From contig NZ_BEWN01000003.1 of the NCBI RefSeq assembly GCF_002723955.1, positions 434,001 to 498,000 on the forward strand: a DNA stretch of 64,000 nucleotides. The letters run 5' to 3'. Each line of letters starts with the position of its first letter. Positions within the stretch are counted from its first letter, which is position 1. Below the pieces are notes generated by a model. The model searched no databases. It was not told the origin of the DNA and saw only the letters and a list, made by a program, of their open reading frames with translations. Shown here one piece after another: positions 1 through 7,314 of the stretch. Origin of the DNA: Gluconobacter frateurii. Its GTDB lineage: Bacteria > Pseudomonadota > Alphaproteobacteria > Acetobacterales > Acetobacteraceae. Both the position numbers and the translations under genes were made by a program.

Positions 1-1157
1 CGGCTCTTCTGGGCGTTCTGGCGGGCGGCATGCTGGGTGGTGCGGTCTCGGATCGGCTGGGACGACGACCGCTCTTTACGCTAAATATTGCGGCATTTGT
101 GATCTTATCCCTGTTGCAGGGAGCATGTTCCGGTCTCCTGCTATTAGTGAGCCTCCGCTTCCTGCTCGGTGTGGCTGTGGGCGCGGATTATCCGATTGCG
201 ACGTCTTACGTCGCAGAGTTCATGCCGCGCAAACTCCGCGGCCCTGTCCTTTCGGGATTAATTCTCGCGTGGTGGGTAGGATATACCGCGAGCTATGCCG
301 TGGGCTATGGGCTTTCCTTTTTCCCGGACATCTCCTGGCGGATCATGCTGGTCTCCAGCGCCATTCCGTCAAGTGTGCTCTTCTGCCTGCGCCTGGGATT
401 ACCGGAATCTCCCCGTTGGCTGGTTCAGCAGGGACGAACCGAAGATGCGAGAAACGTTGTACGCGAGCACCTGAAGGCTGACAGTCTTCCCAGTGCAGAA
501 AGTCAGGGACACCTCTCCCTGCTTCAGATCATTCGATCCCCGTATAGGGGAGCACTTGTATTCGTCAGTGCGTTCTGGATCCTGCAAAGTGCTCCGGGGT
601 TTGCCATCCATACCCTTCAGGCTCAGCTCCTGCATCAGTATCACGTACAAAACGCGCTGCTTGGGTCGCTCTGCATTACGGGACTGACCATTTTGGGTAT
701 CCTGCCCGTCACACTGGGACTGATCAATCTGATGGGGCGGCGCCTCCTGCTGATCGGCACTTTCGCAATCAGTATGCTGGGCCTTCTGCTCCTTGGAATA
801 TCACCTGTCCCTGCCAACTGGATGATTTTTTCCGGATTCATTCTTTATTCCGTGTCCGAGGCAGCTGGAAGCGGTCTGCAGTTTGTCTATCCCAACGAGT
901 TGTTTCCAACTGCTATCCGGGCCAGTGCAGTCGGTATGGCCTGCTCCTTCAGCAGATTAGGCGCAGCACTGGGAACCTTTCTGCTTCCTTTGGGATACAC
1001 ACATTTTGGAATGCAACCCATGATGCTCATAGCCGCCGGCTTTATGCTGACAGGCCTGCTGATCAGCTGGATCTGGGCTCCAGAGACAAAAAATACGTCT
1101 TTGGGGGAACCTCCTTCTCTCTCCGAACCCTCCCCTTCTTCCATCTGTGCATCCTGA
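1..1157 (+). CDS. MFS transporter, sugar-porter-like (5' end outside window)
   Basis: A polytopic membrane transporter of the major facilitator superfamily. The frame is open from base 3, so the true start lies upstream. The first visible residues contain the conserved loop between helices 2 and 3 (GGAVSDRLGRR), and a PESPRWL motif follows the sixth helix, as in the sugar porter/aromatic acid symporter branch. About ten hydrophobic segments remain, which fits loss of only the first helix or so. The stop lies 13 bases before the start of a PuuB-like oxidase, so the two are probably co-transcribed and the transporter may import that enzyme's amine or amino-acid substrate. The substrate cannot be told from sequence. 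Confidence 0.85.
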   Translation, partial: ALLGVLAGGMLGGAVSDRLGRRPLFTLNIAAFVILSLLQGACSGLLLLVSLRFLLGVAVGADYPIATSYVAEFMPRKLRGPVLSGLILAWWVGYTASYAVGYGLSFFPDISWRIMLVSSAIPSSVLFCLRLGLPESPRWLVQQGRTEDARNVVREHLKADSLPSAESQGHLSLLQIIRSPYRGALVFVSAFWILQSAPGFAIHTLQAQLLHQYHVQNALLGSLCITGLTILGILPVTLGLINLMGRRLLLIGTFAISMLGLLLLGISPVPANWMIFSGFILYSVSEAAGSGLQFVYPNELFPTAIRASAVGMACSFSRLGAALGTFLLPLGYTHFGMQPMMLIAAGFMLTGLLISWIWAPETKNTSLGEPPSLSEPSPSSICAS

Positions 1158-1170
1158 CGGAGATCATTTT

Positions 1171-2445
1171 ATGAAACTTGTTCCCTACTGGCTGGACAGC
1201 ATTTCACCTGTATCAGGTACTGCTTTGTCTGAGTTCCCGGCGCGCGCGGATGTCGTGGTTGTAGGCGCTGGCTTCACTGGCCTTTCAGCGGCCCGAACAT
1301 TGGCCAAAGCTGGAAAGAATGTTGTCGTCCTGGAAGCAGACCAGATTGCATGCCACGCCTCCGGCCGAAATGGCGGACACGTCAACAACGGGACGGCAGG
1401 AAATTTTCAGACCATGGCAGGGAAATATGGCTTGGAACAGGCCGTTACACTCTACCGGTTTTTCGATGACGCTGTGGATACGGTCGAAGAAATCGTTACG
1501 ACCGAAGGCATCGACTGTGACTTCCGGCGATGCGGAAAGCTGAAAGTCGCCTGGACTGAAAAGCATCTTGCAGGTCTGCGTGCAGATCAGGAAGCAGTAA
1601 AGCAGCATGTTGACCCGGAAACTAATCTGCTGGACCGAGAGGCGGTTGCTGCAGAAATTGGTGGCTCGACAACATTCGAAGGCGGCATGCTGTATCGGAA
1701 AAGCGCCCAGATGCATGTGGGAAAATTTGGAAGTGCTCTTGCAGCCAAAGCCATGTCCGCAGGGGCGAAAATCTTTGAAAATACGCCCATGACGGCTCTT
1801 CGCCGTGCGGGCAATATGTTTGAAGTTGCATGTTCCGCTGGCGTTATTCAGGCACAAAATGTTCTGCTGGCCACCGGAACGAGCCGGAAAGCACCGAACT
1901 GGTTCCGCCGCCGCATCATGCCGGTTGGGAGTTTTATTGTCGCTACGGCACCCATGCCTGAAGACTTGTTCGCCCGCATTCTTCCCGGACGCCGCAATGT
2001 CGTCACGACCCGCAACATCCATAATTACTTTCGCACAACCGCAGACCGACGTTTGATCTTCGGCGGACGAGCCAATTTCTCCCAGTCCAGCGAGAAGTCG
2101 GACATTCAGTCAGGGCAGATCCTTCATGCCGCGCTGACTGAAATCTATCCCGAGCTTGAAAGCATCGAAATCGACTATTGCTGGGGCGGTAACGTGGACA
2201 TGAGCGTGGACCGCCTACCGCATGCCGGAGAGTGGCATGGCGTCACCTATGCCATGGGTTTGAGCGGACATGGTGTTCAGATGTCCGTGCATCTTGGGCA
2301 GCTCCTAGGCCGAAGATTAGCCGGGGAACAGGTTGATATTCCTGTGTGGAACCGTTCATGGCAGCCTATCCCCGCTTACGGACTTGCTACGCATTTCATG
2401 CCTGTCGTGGGGGCTTATTATCGTGCCAAGGACAGATATCTCTGA
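1171..2445 (+). CDS. FAD-dependent oxidoreductase, DAO family (gamma-glutamylputrescine oxidase PuuB-like)
   Basis: Predicted cytoplasmic flavoenzyme of about 424 residues that would oxidise an amine or amino acid. The Rossmann motif GAGFTG lies near residue 32, followed by an acidic strand end (VVVLEAD) and the ASGRNGGHVN segment typical of PuuB-type DAO proteins. The C-terminal GLSGHGVQMS motif is the second FAD contact. ATG at 1171 is chosen over an in-frame GTG at 1147 because a GGAG sits 8 bases before it and the GTG would overlap the transporter. It follows the MFS gene closely. A second PuuB-like protein is at 24837-26093. Known PuuB enzymes act on gamma-glutamyl-putrescine, but no PuuA ligase is seen here, so the real substrate is open. 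Confidence 0.85.
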   Translation: MKLVPYWLDSISPVSGTALSEFPARADVVVVGAGFTGLSAARTLAKAGKNVVVLEADQIACHASGRNGGHVNNGTAGNFQTMAGKYGLEQAVTLYRFFDDAVDTVEEIVTTEGIDCDFRRCGKLKVAWTEKHLAGLRADQEAVKQHVDPETNLLDREAVAAEIGGSTTFEGGMLYRKSAQMHVGKFGSALAAKAMSAGAKIFENTPMTALRRAGNMFEVACSAGVIQAQNVLLATGTSRKAPNWFRRRIMPVGSFIVATAPMPEDLFARILPGRRNVVTTRNIHNYFRTTADRRLIFGGRANFSQSSEKSDIQSGQILHAALTEIYPELESIEIDYCWGGNVDMSVDRLPHAGEWHGVTYAMGLSGHGVQMSVHLGQLLGRRLAGEQVDIPVWNRSWQPIPAYGLATHFMPVVGAYYRAKDRYL

Positions 2446-2458
2446 CTTTTCCAGAGCT

Positions 2459-2487
2459 GCCAGCAGGAGAGCGACCCTCCTGCTGGC
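2459..2487. terminator. Hairpin terminator between convergent genes
   Basis: An 11-bp perfect stem (GCCAGCAGGAG with CTCCTGCTGGC) and a 7-base loop are followed by a T-rich run on the + strand. It sits between the PuuB-like gene (+) and the HAD gene (-), so it could serve both. Confidence 0.75.
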
Positions 2488-2496
2488 TTCTTATCT

Positions 2497-3162
2497 TTAA
2501 AGACCAAATACGCCTGGAAGTCCGCTGATATCCTTGATTTCTTCGTATTCGTAAAAGGGGTTCGCCGGTTCATGACCGCGATTAACCCAGACTTTTGATC
2601 GGATACCCAAATCATAAGCGGTCATAAGGTCATAGCGGAAAGACGACGATACGTGCGTAATGTCTTCCGGCCCGCAGCCCAGCACATCCAGCATGTATTC
2701 AAAGCCGTTCATCTGAGGTTTGTAAGTGCCCGTTTCCTCAGCCGTAATGACCTTGTAAAATGGTGCGCCCAGTTTCTCGACATTTGACATGATCTGGCTG
2801 TTCATGGCGTTGGAAAGAATAACCAGTGGAATTTCCCTGGCGACTTTTGCAAGCCCCGCAGGCACATCAGGATGAGGCCCCCAGGTAGGAACCTCATTGT
2901 AAATTTGCAATGCGTCCTCTTCACGGAACGTCACGCCATTTTTCTTACAAGTGCGCTCCAGAGCGTTGTGCACGACTTCCGCATAAGGTTTCCATGCACT
3001 CAGCACCTCATCAAGCCGGTAAGCGGCAAAATTCTTGATGAAGAGTTGCATCGCCTGTTCAGATAGTGCTTCTCCGTAAATTCTGCGGGCTGCACCTGCC
3101 ATATCGAAAAATGTCAGCGTGCCGTAGCAGTCAAAGGTAATGAACTTGGGACGGAAGGTCAT
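2497..3162 (-). CDS. HAD superfamily hydrolase, haloacid dehalogenase type II-like
   Basis: A 221-residue HAD hydrolase. Motif I is DCYGTL at residues 11-16 with nucleophile Asp11, motif II is ILSNAM, and motif III Lys lies in TGTYKPQ. The last motif reads HVSSSFRYDL; in characterised L-2-haloacid dehalogenases this stretch carries a Ser-x-Asn-x-x-Asp pattern, and the Asn is not obvious here, so dehalogenase activity should not be assumed. It may be a phosphatase or act on another leaving group. An AAGGAA ribosome site lies about 9 bases before the start. It is divergent from the cupin gene and convergent with the PuuB-like gene, which suggests a role in the same small catabolic module. Confidence 0.8.
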   Translation of the reverse strand: MTFRPKFITFDCYGTLTFFDMAGAARRIYGEALSEQAMQLFIKNFAAYRLDEVLSAWKPYAEVVHNALERTCKKNGVTFREEDALQIYNEVPTWGPHPDVPAGLAKVAREIPLVILSNAMNSQIMSNVEKLGAPFYKVITAEETGTYKPQMNGFEYMLDVLGCGPEDITHVSSSFRYDLMTAYDLGIRSKVWVNRGHEPANPFYEYEEIKDISGLPGVFGL

Positions 3163-3194
3163 ACACGATTCCTTGTGAGGCCATTACTGTCTGG

Positions 3195-3207
3195 CATAAT
3201 CGTTATG
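3195..3207. promoter_or_regulatory. Candidate operator palindrome (CATAA-TCG-TTATG)
   Basis: A perfect 5-bp inverted repeat with a 3-base spacer, in the 217-base divergent region between the HAD gene (-) and the cupin gene (+), about 33 bases from the HAD start. The position suits a repressor site. No regulator gene is next to it and short palindromes are common by chance. Confidence 0.3.
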
Positions 3208-3379
3208 ATGCCGTCTTCAGGCCAACAGGCGTTATCAGGTTTTTATCGTTCGGCGCAGGAAATTTCATATTCAAACGAGGATGCAGCACGCTGTGCTATG
3301 CATACCTGAAAATCGGGATCAGAACCGGCGCAGAACGCGGCACATTAGGTCTGAAATTTTCACTACGTGAGATAGCCCC

Positions 3380-3733
3380 ATGAGCCTGATTCTCCCTATT
3401 CAGACGAACCCAGACTTCACACCTCGCGAATCTGTTTCAGCCCCAGAACGTCTCATCTCAGGCAATCCAGCTTTCAAAACATGGGCGTTAGATACGTCGC
3501 GTAGCGGAAATGTTCGTACCGGCATTTGGGAAGCTACTCCCGGAACAACCAAATCCATCAAAGGAGAAGCCTTCGAATTCTGTCATATCCTTGAAGGCCT
3601 TGTCAGAATCACGGAAAACGATGGAGAATCCCATCTCTTCAAAACCGGAGACAGCTTCATCATGAAACCCGGTTTTGTTGGAACCTGGGAGACGATCGAG
3701 ACGGTGAAAAAAATCTATGTCTTTGTGGAATAA
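3380..3733 (+). CDS. Cupin domain protein (Cupin_3/DUF861-like)
   Basis: A single-domain cupin of 117 residues. The C-terminal half shows the small beta-barrel pattern: FEFCHILEGLVRIT, then FKTGDSFIMKPGFVGTWE, with a short YVFVE ending typical of DUF861 proteins. This family is often found beside amine and amino-acid oxidoreductases, and here it lies between a HAD gene and a DAO-family flavoenzyme. Its substrate is unknown. The usual His-x-His metal pair is not evident; FEFCHILEG retains only a single His. It might bind a small ligand or act as an auxiliary isomerase. Confidence 0.75.
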   Translation: MSLILPIQTNPDFTPRESVSAPERLISGNPAFKTWALDTSRSGNVRTGIWEATPGTTKSIKGEAFEFCHILEGLVRITENDGESHLFKTGDSFIMKPGFVGTWETIETVKKIYVFVE

Positions 3734-3861
3734 CAACACCCTTTGGAAGCTGCTGAACCAGAGCTGAAATTCGCAATATTCTACCATTTATAACGTCGTT
3801 TGCAGCGGCAATATCCCGCAGACTGCCCCTACACTCCTCAGTACACAGCACGGAGACTTTC

Positions 3862-5187
3862 ATGCCTGCCCCACTGCACCTGATTCAGACGGAATCCAGC
3901 GTTCCAGCACAAGCGGATGTCGTTGTCGTAGGCGCTGGAATCGTGGGGGTTTCAACAGCCTACTGGCTGGCCAGGGCTGGAATAAAGGTCGTTCTCCTTG
4001 AGAAAGGCATGGTCGGCGCTGAGCAGTCCAGCAGAAACTGGGGGTGGTGCCGTCAACAAAACCGCGATGCACGTGAATTGCCTCTTTCCACCCGAAGTCT
4101 CTCTTTGTGGGAGGATATGACAGCCGATATTGGTGAAAGTCTTGGCTTCCGCCGTTGCGGGTTATTGTATCTGACAAACAATCAGACTGAACTGGACGGA
4201 TGGGCACGGTGGGGGAAATTCGCTCGAGGCGAAGGCGTTGACACCCGAATGCTCAACGCGACCGAAGCCGCACAGCGAGGAAACGCCACCCACCGCAAAT
4301 GGCTCGGTGGCGTATGGTCCCCAACCGATGGTATCGCCGATCCATCCATTGCAGCACCCGTGATTGCCAAAGGCGTCCTCAAACACGGTGGTCACGTCAT
4401 TCAAAACTGCGCTGCCCGCGGCGTCGAGCTCTCCGGGGGCGCTATCTGCGGCATTATAACGGAACGTGGAACCATTCGTACATCACAGGTTGTCATGGCG
4501 GGGGGCGTATGGGCGCGGTCTTTTCTTAATCAGGTCGGGGTTAGCCTTCCTCAGGCGGCCGTCCGTTCGTCAATTCTTTCCGTCAAACCAGGCGCATCTG
4601 GCCTTCCAGAGGCTCTCCATACGGAGGATGCCTCTGTCACAAGACGCGGTGACGGCGGTTACACGCTCGCTATTTCGGGCAATGGTCGTGTAGATCCTAC
4701 CCCCGGAATTCTGAAAAGTTCCCTGGAGTTTCTTCCAATGTTCGCACGGAGGTGGCGTCAGCTTGCGCCCGGTGACTTCCAAGGATGGCGTTATGGTTTT
4801 GACACCAACTCCAAGTGGAAACTGGATCGGCCGACACCCATGGAAAAAACCCGTATTCTCGATCCTCGACCAGATGCTGGAACAATTCATAAGACCCTTC
4901 AAAACGCCCAAGCGCTCCTTCCTGCCCTGAAAAACGTGACTGTTCAGGCTGAATGGGCAGGATACATTGATAGTACCCCAGATGGTGTTCCTGTTATTGA
5001 TCCGGAAAGTGGCGTTCCTGGTCTTTTCATTGCAGCCGGCTTTTCTGGACATGGTTTTGGCATTGGACCAGGTGCGGGGCATCTTGTCGCTGACATCCTG
5101 TTAGGGCGGGCGCCAATTACTGAGGTTGAGCAGTACAAGCTTTCTCGCTTTAGAAAATCTGCCTGGGGCAAAGTGTCGGATTTTTAA
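3862..5187 (+). CDS. FAD-dependent oxidoreductase, DAO family (D-amino-acid dehydrogenase-like)
   Basis: A 441-residue flavoprotein with the ADP-binding motif GAGIVG near residue 24, the acidic end VVLLEK, and an SSRNWGWCRQQ stretch in place of the usual SGRNGG segment. The C-terminal FSGHGFGIGPGAG motif is the second FAD contact. The pattern fits a DAO-family amino-acid or amine dehydrogenase, distinct from the PuuB subgroup. A GGAGAC ribosome site precedes ATG 3862. It follows the cupin gene on the same strand after 128 bases. The SRNWGWCRQQ variant suggests a narrow substrate group that I cannot name. Confidence 0.85.
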   Translation: MPAPLHLIQTESSVPAQADVVVVGAGIVGVSTAYWLARAGIKVVLLEKGMVGAEQSSRNWGWCRQQNRDARELPLSTRSLSLWEDMTADIGESLGFRRCGLLYLTNNQTELDGWARWGKFARGEGVDTRMLNATEAAQRGNATHRKWLGGVWSPTDGIADPSIAAPVIAKGVLKHGGHVIQNCAARGVELSGGAICGIITERGTIRTSQVVMAGGVWARSFLNQVGVSLPQAAVRSSILSVKPGASGLPEALHTEDASVTRRGDGGYTLAISGNGRVDPTPGILKSSLEFLPMFARRWRQLAPGDFQGWRYGFDTNSKWKLDRPTPMEKTRILDPRPDAGTIHKTLQNAQALLPALKNVTVQAEWAGYIDSTPDGVPVIDPESGVPGLFIAAGFSGHGFGIGPGAGHLVADILLGRAPITEVEQYKLSRFRKSAWGKVSDF

Positions 5188-5329
5188 CCCGGAGTGGGAG
5201 AATGGCGGGAAACACTCCCGCGGATGAAATCTCTCATTCTTAACGGTTCTGAGATCGTCATCGAACCAGTTAGCGCCCCGGACGCCGGGACGACTACCCC
5301 ACAATCTGACAGGCAATAACGCGGACAAA

Positions 5330-5463
5330 ACAAGCTGAAGGCTCTGGGTTTTGACCTCGACATCGTGCGTGGCAGCTCAGATCAGTCTGCGGACAACGGA
5401 TTTCCGTGAAATCATCAATGCGCTGCGTTATCTTGTCCGTTCCGGCTGCGCGGGGCAACTGTG
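5330..5463 (+). pseudogene. IS5-family transposase fragments, scrambled
   Basis: Two scraps of IS5-family transposase in the wrong order. Around 5333-5385 the + strand reads KALGFDLDIVRGS, like the C-terminal DDE region. Around 5397-5460 it reads TTDFREIINALRYLVRSGC, like the N-terminal helical domain of IS5-type transposases. Neither is complete and they are joined head to tail reversed, so this is debris from at least two insertions or deletions. Between 5188 and 5330 I see no gene. Confidence 0.6.
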
Positions 5464-5467
5464 TTGA

Positions 5468-6231
5468 TCAGGTGAGTTGCAAAGGCTGACGTTTCTGCAT
5501 CATGGCGTTGAGGATGACGAGAAGCTGGCGTACGACGGCGATGAGAATGGTTTTCGGCGCCTTGCCTTTGGCGCCCATCCTATCGCGCATGGCGATGAGC
5601 GCGGGCACGCGGCGGGACGCGAACAAGACTGCGATATAGAGGGCCTCTCGAACCTTGCGGCGACCGCCCCATATGCGCCGCCCGCCCTTCCATGTGCCGC
5701 TTTCGCGTGCGTGAGGTGCCAGACCCGCAAGAGACACGATCTTTCGGCGGCATAACGTGCCGAGTTCGGGCAGTTCACCTAGCAGAATGGCAAACACGGT
5801 CAGACCGATCCGGGGACGGCGCTCATCAAGGCGGCCTCCTCCGAACGCGTCCGGTCCTTGGCGAGCAGGGCCTTGATACGGTAGTCGAGGGCTGCGCCCA
5901 TCTGTGCCAGGACGCGGGCATCCACGCGGTCGGTCTTGTCCAAGACGCCGGTGGCACGGGCGAACTCACGAGCCTGACGCGGATTGATACTCGATAAGGG
6001 ATGCGCGCATTCGGTCAGGGCGGCGATGAGGGTGTTGTCGCAGCCGCTGGAGGCTTCGAAGACGGTGAGAGTTTCGGACGTGAGCGTTTCGGCCCAGTTG
6101 GCGATGGCGTCACGAGTGTTGGGAAGACGCTGCAGCCGGTCGGACGGCAGATCGCAGAGATCGAGGAAGGCGCGCGAAAGATCGCAGCCGACAATGAGGT
6201 GTCGCATGGTGAGGGTGCCTGTCCATGTCAT
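5468..6231 (-). pseudogene. IS110-family transposase, frameshifted
   Basis: An N-terminal DEDD domain (IVGCDLSRAFLDLCDLP, then INPRQAREFARATGVLDKTDRVDARVLAQMG) is encoded from about 6207 down to 5815, and the C-terminal Transposase_20 region (VFAILLGELPELGTL, then KIVSLAGLAPHARESG) from about 5813 down to 5468. The two are in different frames: near 5810-5815 one base appears to be missing, and restoring it gives a continuous SAVPGIGLTVFAILLG. The central segment between the domains also looks shorter than usual for the family. The likely natural start is the ATG at 6207. IS110 elements recombine DNA under guidance of a structured RNA from their non-coding end; this copy is probably inactive. 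Confidence 0.8.
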
Positions 6232-6510
6232 GCGGGATCCATAGTCCCAAGAAACTGTTTAGGGTCGAGCGAAGGTGGAAGGAACCCATGCTCCCAAACG
6301 GGTTCCAGACCCTTCGGGGGGAACGGGCGCCCTTCCGCCGGGCCTCCTCGCACATCACTAGCAGACAGGGGAGATGCTGCTGGTTCACTTCGGTCCATAG
6401 CAGACGGTTTACTGGTGGTTCCGAAAGCTAATGCGCCGTTTTCTGTTTCAGACCATTCATGATTTCTGTCTAATGCGGGATCGGGAGACAGTTGGAGGTG
6501 AGTGAGGCCA
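6232..6510. other. Non-coding stretch upstream of the IS110 transposase
   Basis: No convincing gene. Because the IS110 transposase reads leftward, this is where the element's 5' non-coding end, the usual source of bridge RNA in IS110-type members, would lie. The element boundary is not visible and it runs into IS5 debris. Confidence 0.35.
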
Positions 6511-6515
6511 GGCTC

Positions 6516-6997
6516 TGAGGCGTTGTTATCGACAGCCAAAGCATCAAGGCGCCGCATGCTAAGATACGTGGTTATGACGCAGACAAGAGGATTGTCGGTC
6601 GCAGAGGCCATATCATGGTTGATACGGATTGCCGACTGCTTCTGATCAGGCCCACTCCTGCCAATATTTCAGACAGCGCAGGCGGTCAGATGATCCTGGA
6701 TGCCATGCGTAAACGCTGACCACGGGTAAAACATCTGTTCGTAATGGGGACTATTATCGCTTTCGTTTGATGAAGAAGGCTACCTTTCTCGACTTCACAC
6801 TCGAAATCATCCGGCGGTCAGACACGGTAGAAGGGTTCGAAGCTCTTCCACGTCGATAAGTGGTTAAAAGGACATTCGGCTGGATGATCCGGTGGCGTCG
6901 CCTTGGAAGGGACTACGAGCAGCGGATCAACGTCGCAGAAGCCATAATCTACATCACTATGGGAAGCCTTCTGCTACGCAGAAATGCTCACCCATGA
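6516..6997 (+). pseudogene. IS5-family transposase remnant with several stops
   Basis: From 6522 the + strand reads VVIDSQSIKAPHAKIRGYD and then HIMVDTD, the first catalytic Asp region of an IS5-type DDE transposase. It breaks at stops near 6716 and 6770, then resumes in another frame from about 6770 as FLDFTLEIIRRSD...EALPRR. A stop then stands where a Trp would be expected, followed by TFGWMIRWRRLGRDYEQR to the natural end at 6997. An in-frame stop at 6516 cuts it off from any N-terminal part. Clearly dead. Confidence 0.8.
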
Positions 6998-7314
6998 ATT
7001 TCCCAAAAAGCTCTAAGAACTCCGCCCACCCATACTAAAATAGCACAGCATCCCACACCCAAATTAACTAAATGTCTTTGTTACTTTACTCAAGGAGATG
7101 TGAGCATAATTTATTTTTTTGAAATATCTTTAAAATGCTAACTAAGCATCCGATTATACGTTATGCCATTAACAAGTTATTTCTGAAAAATTCTAGTTTA
7201 CAGAAATAACAATTCTTAAAATAGATAATATCATATCTATACTCGGTATATATAAATATTATTCTATATAAATCTACCGGATTGCAGATATCTTCCAACT
7301 AAAGGAACCCTGAG
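6998..7314. other. AT-rich non-coding leader of the glucan synthase gene
   Basis: About 315 bases without a gene, strongly AT-rich from 7075 onward compared with the flanking IS debris. It must hold the promoter of the glucan synthase gene. Many TATAAT-like hexamers occur, so no single promoter can be picked by eye. Confidence 0.5.

Noticed and set aside
1285-2022. Long minus-strand frame of 245 codons opposite the PuuB-like gene
   Set aside because: Composition (many Cys, His, Arg) and full overlap with a well-supported flavoenzyme mark it as a shadow.
2497-3162. Naming the HAD protein a haloacid dehalogenase outright
   Set aside because: Fold motifs fit but the Asn of the dehalogenase catalytic set is not evident, so substrate class was left open.
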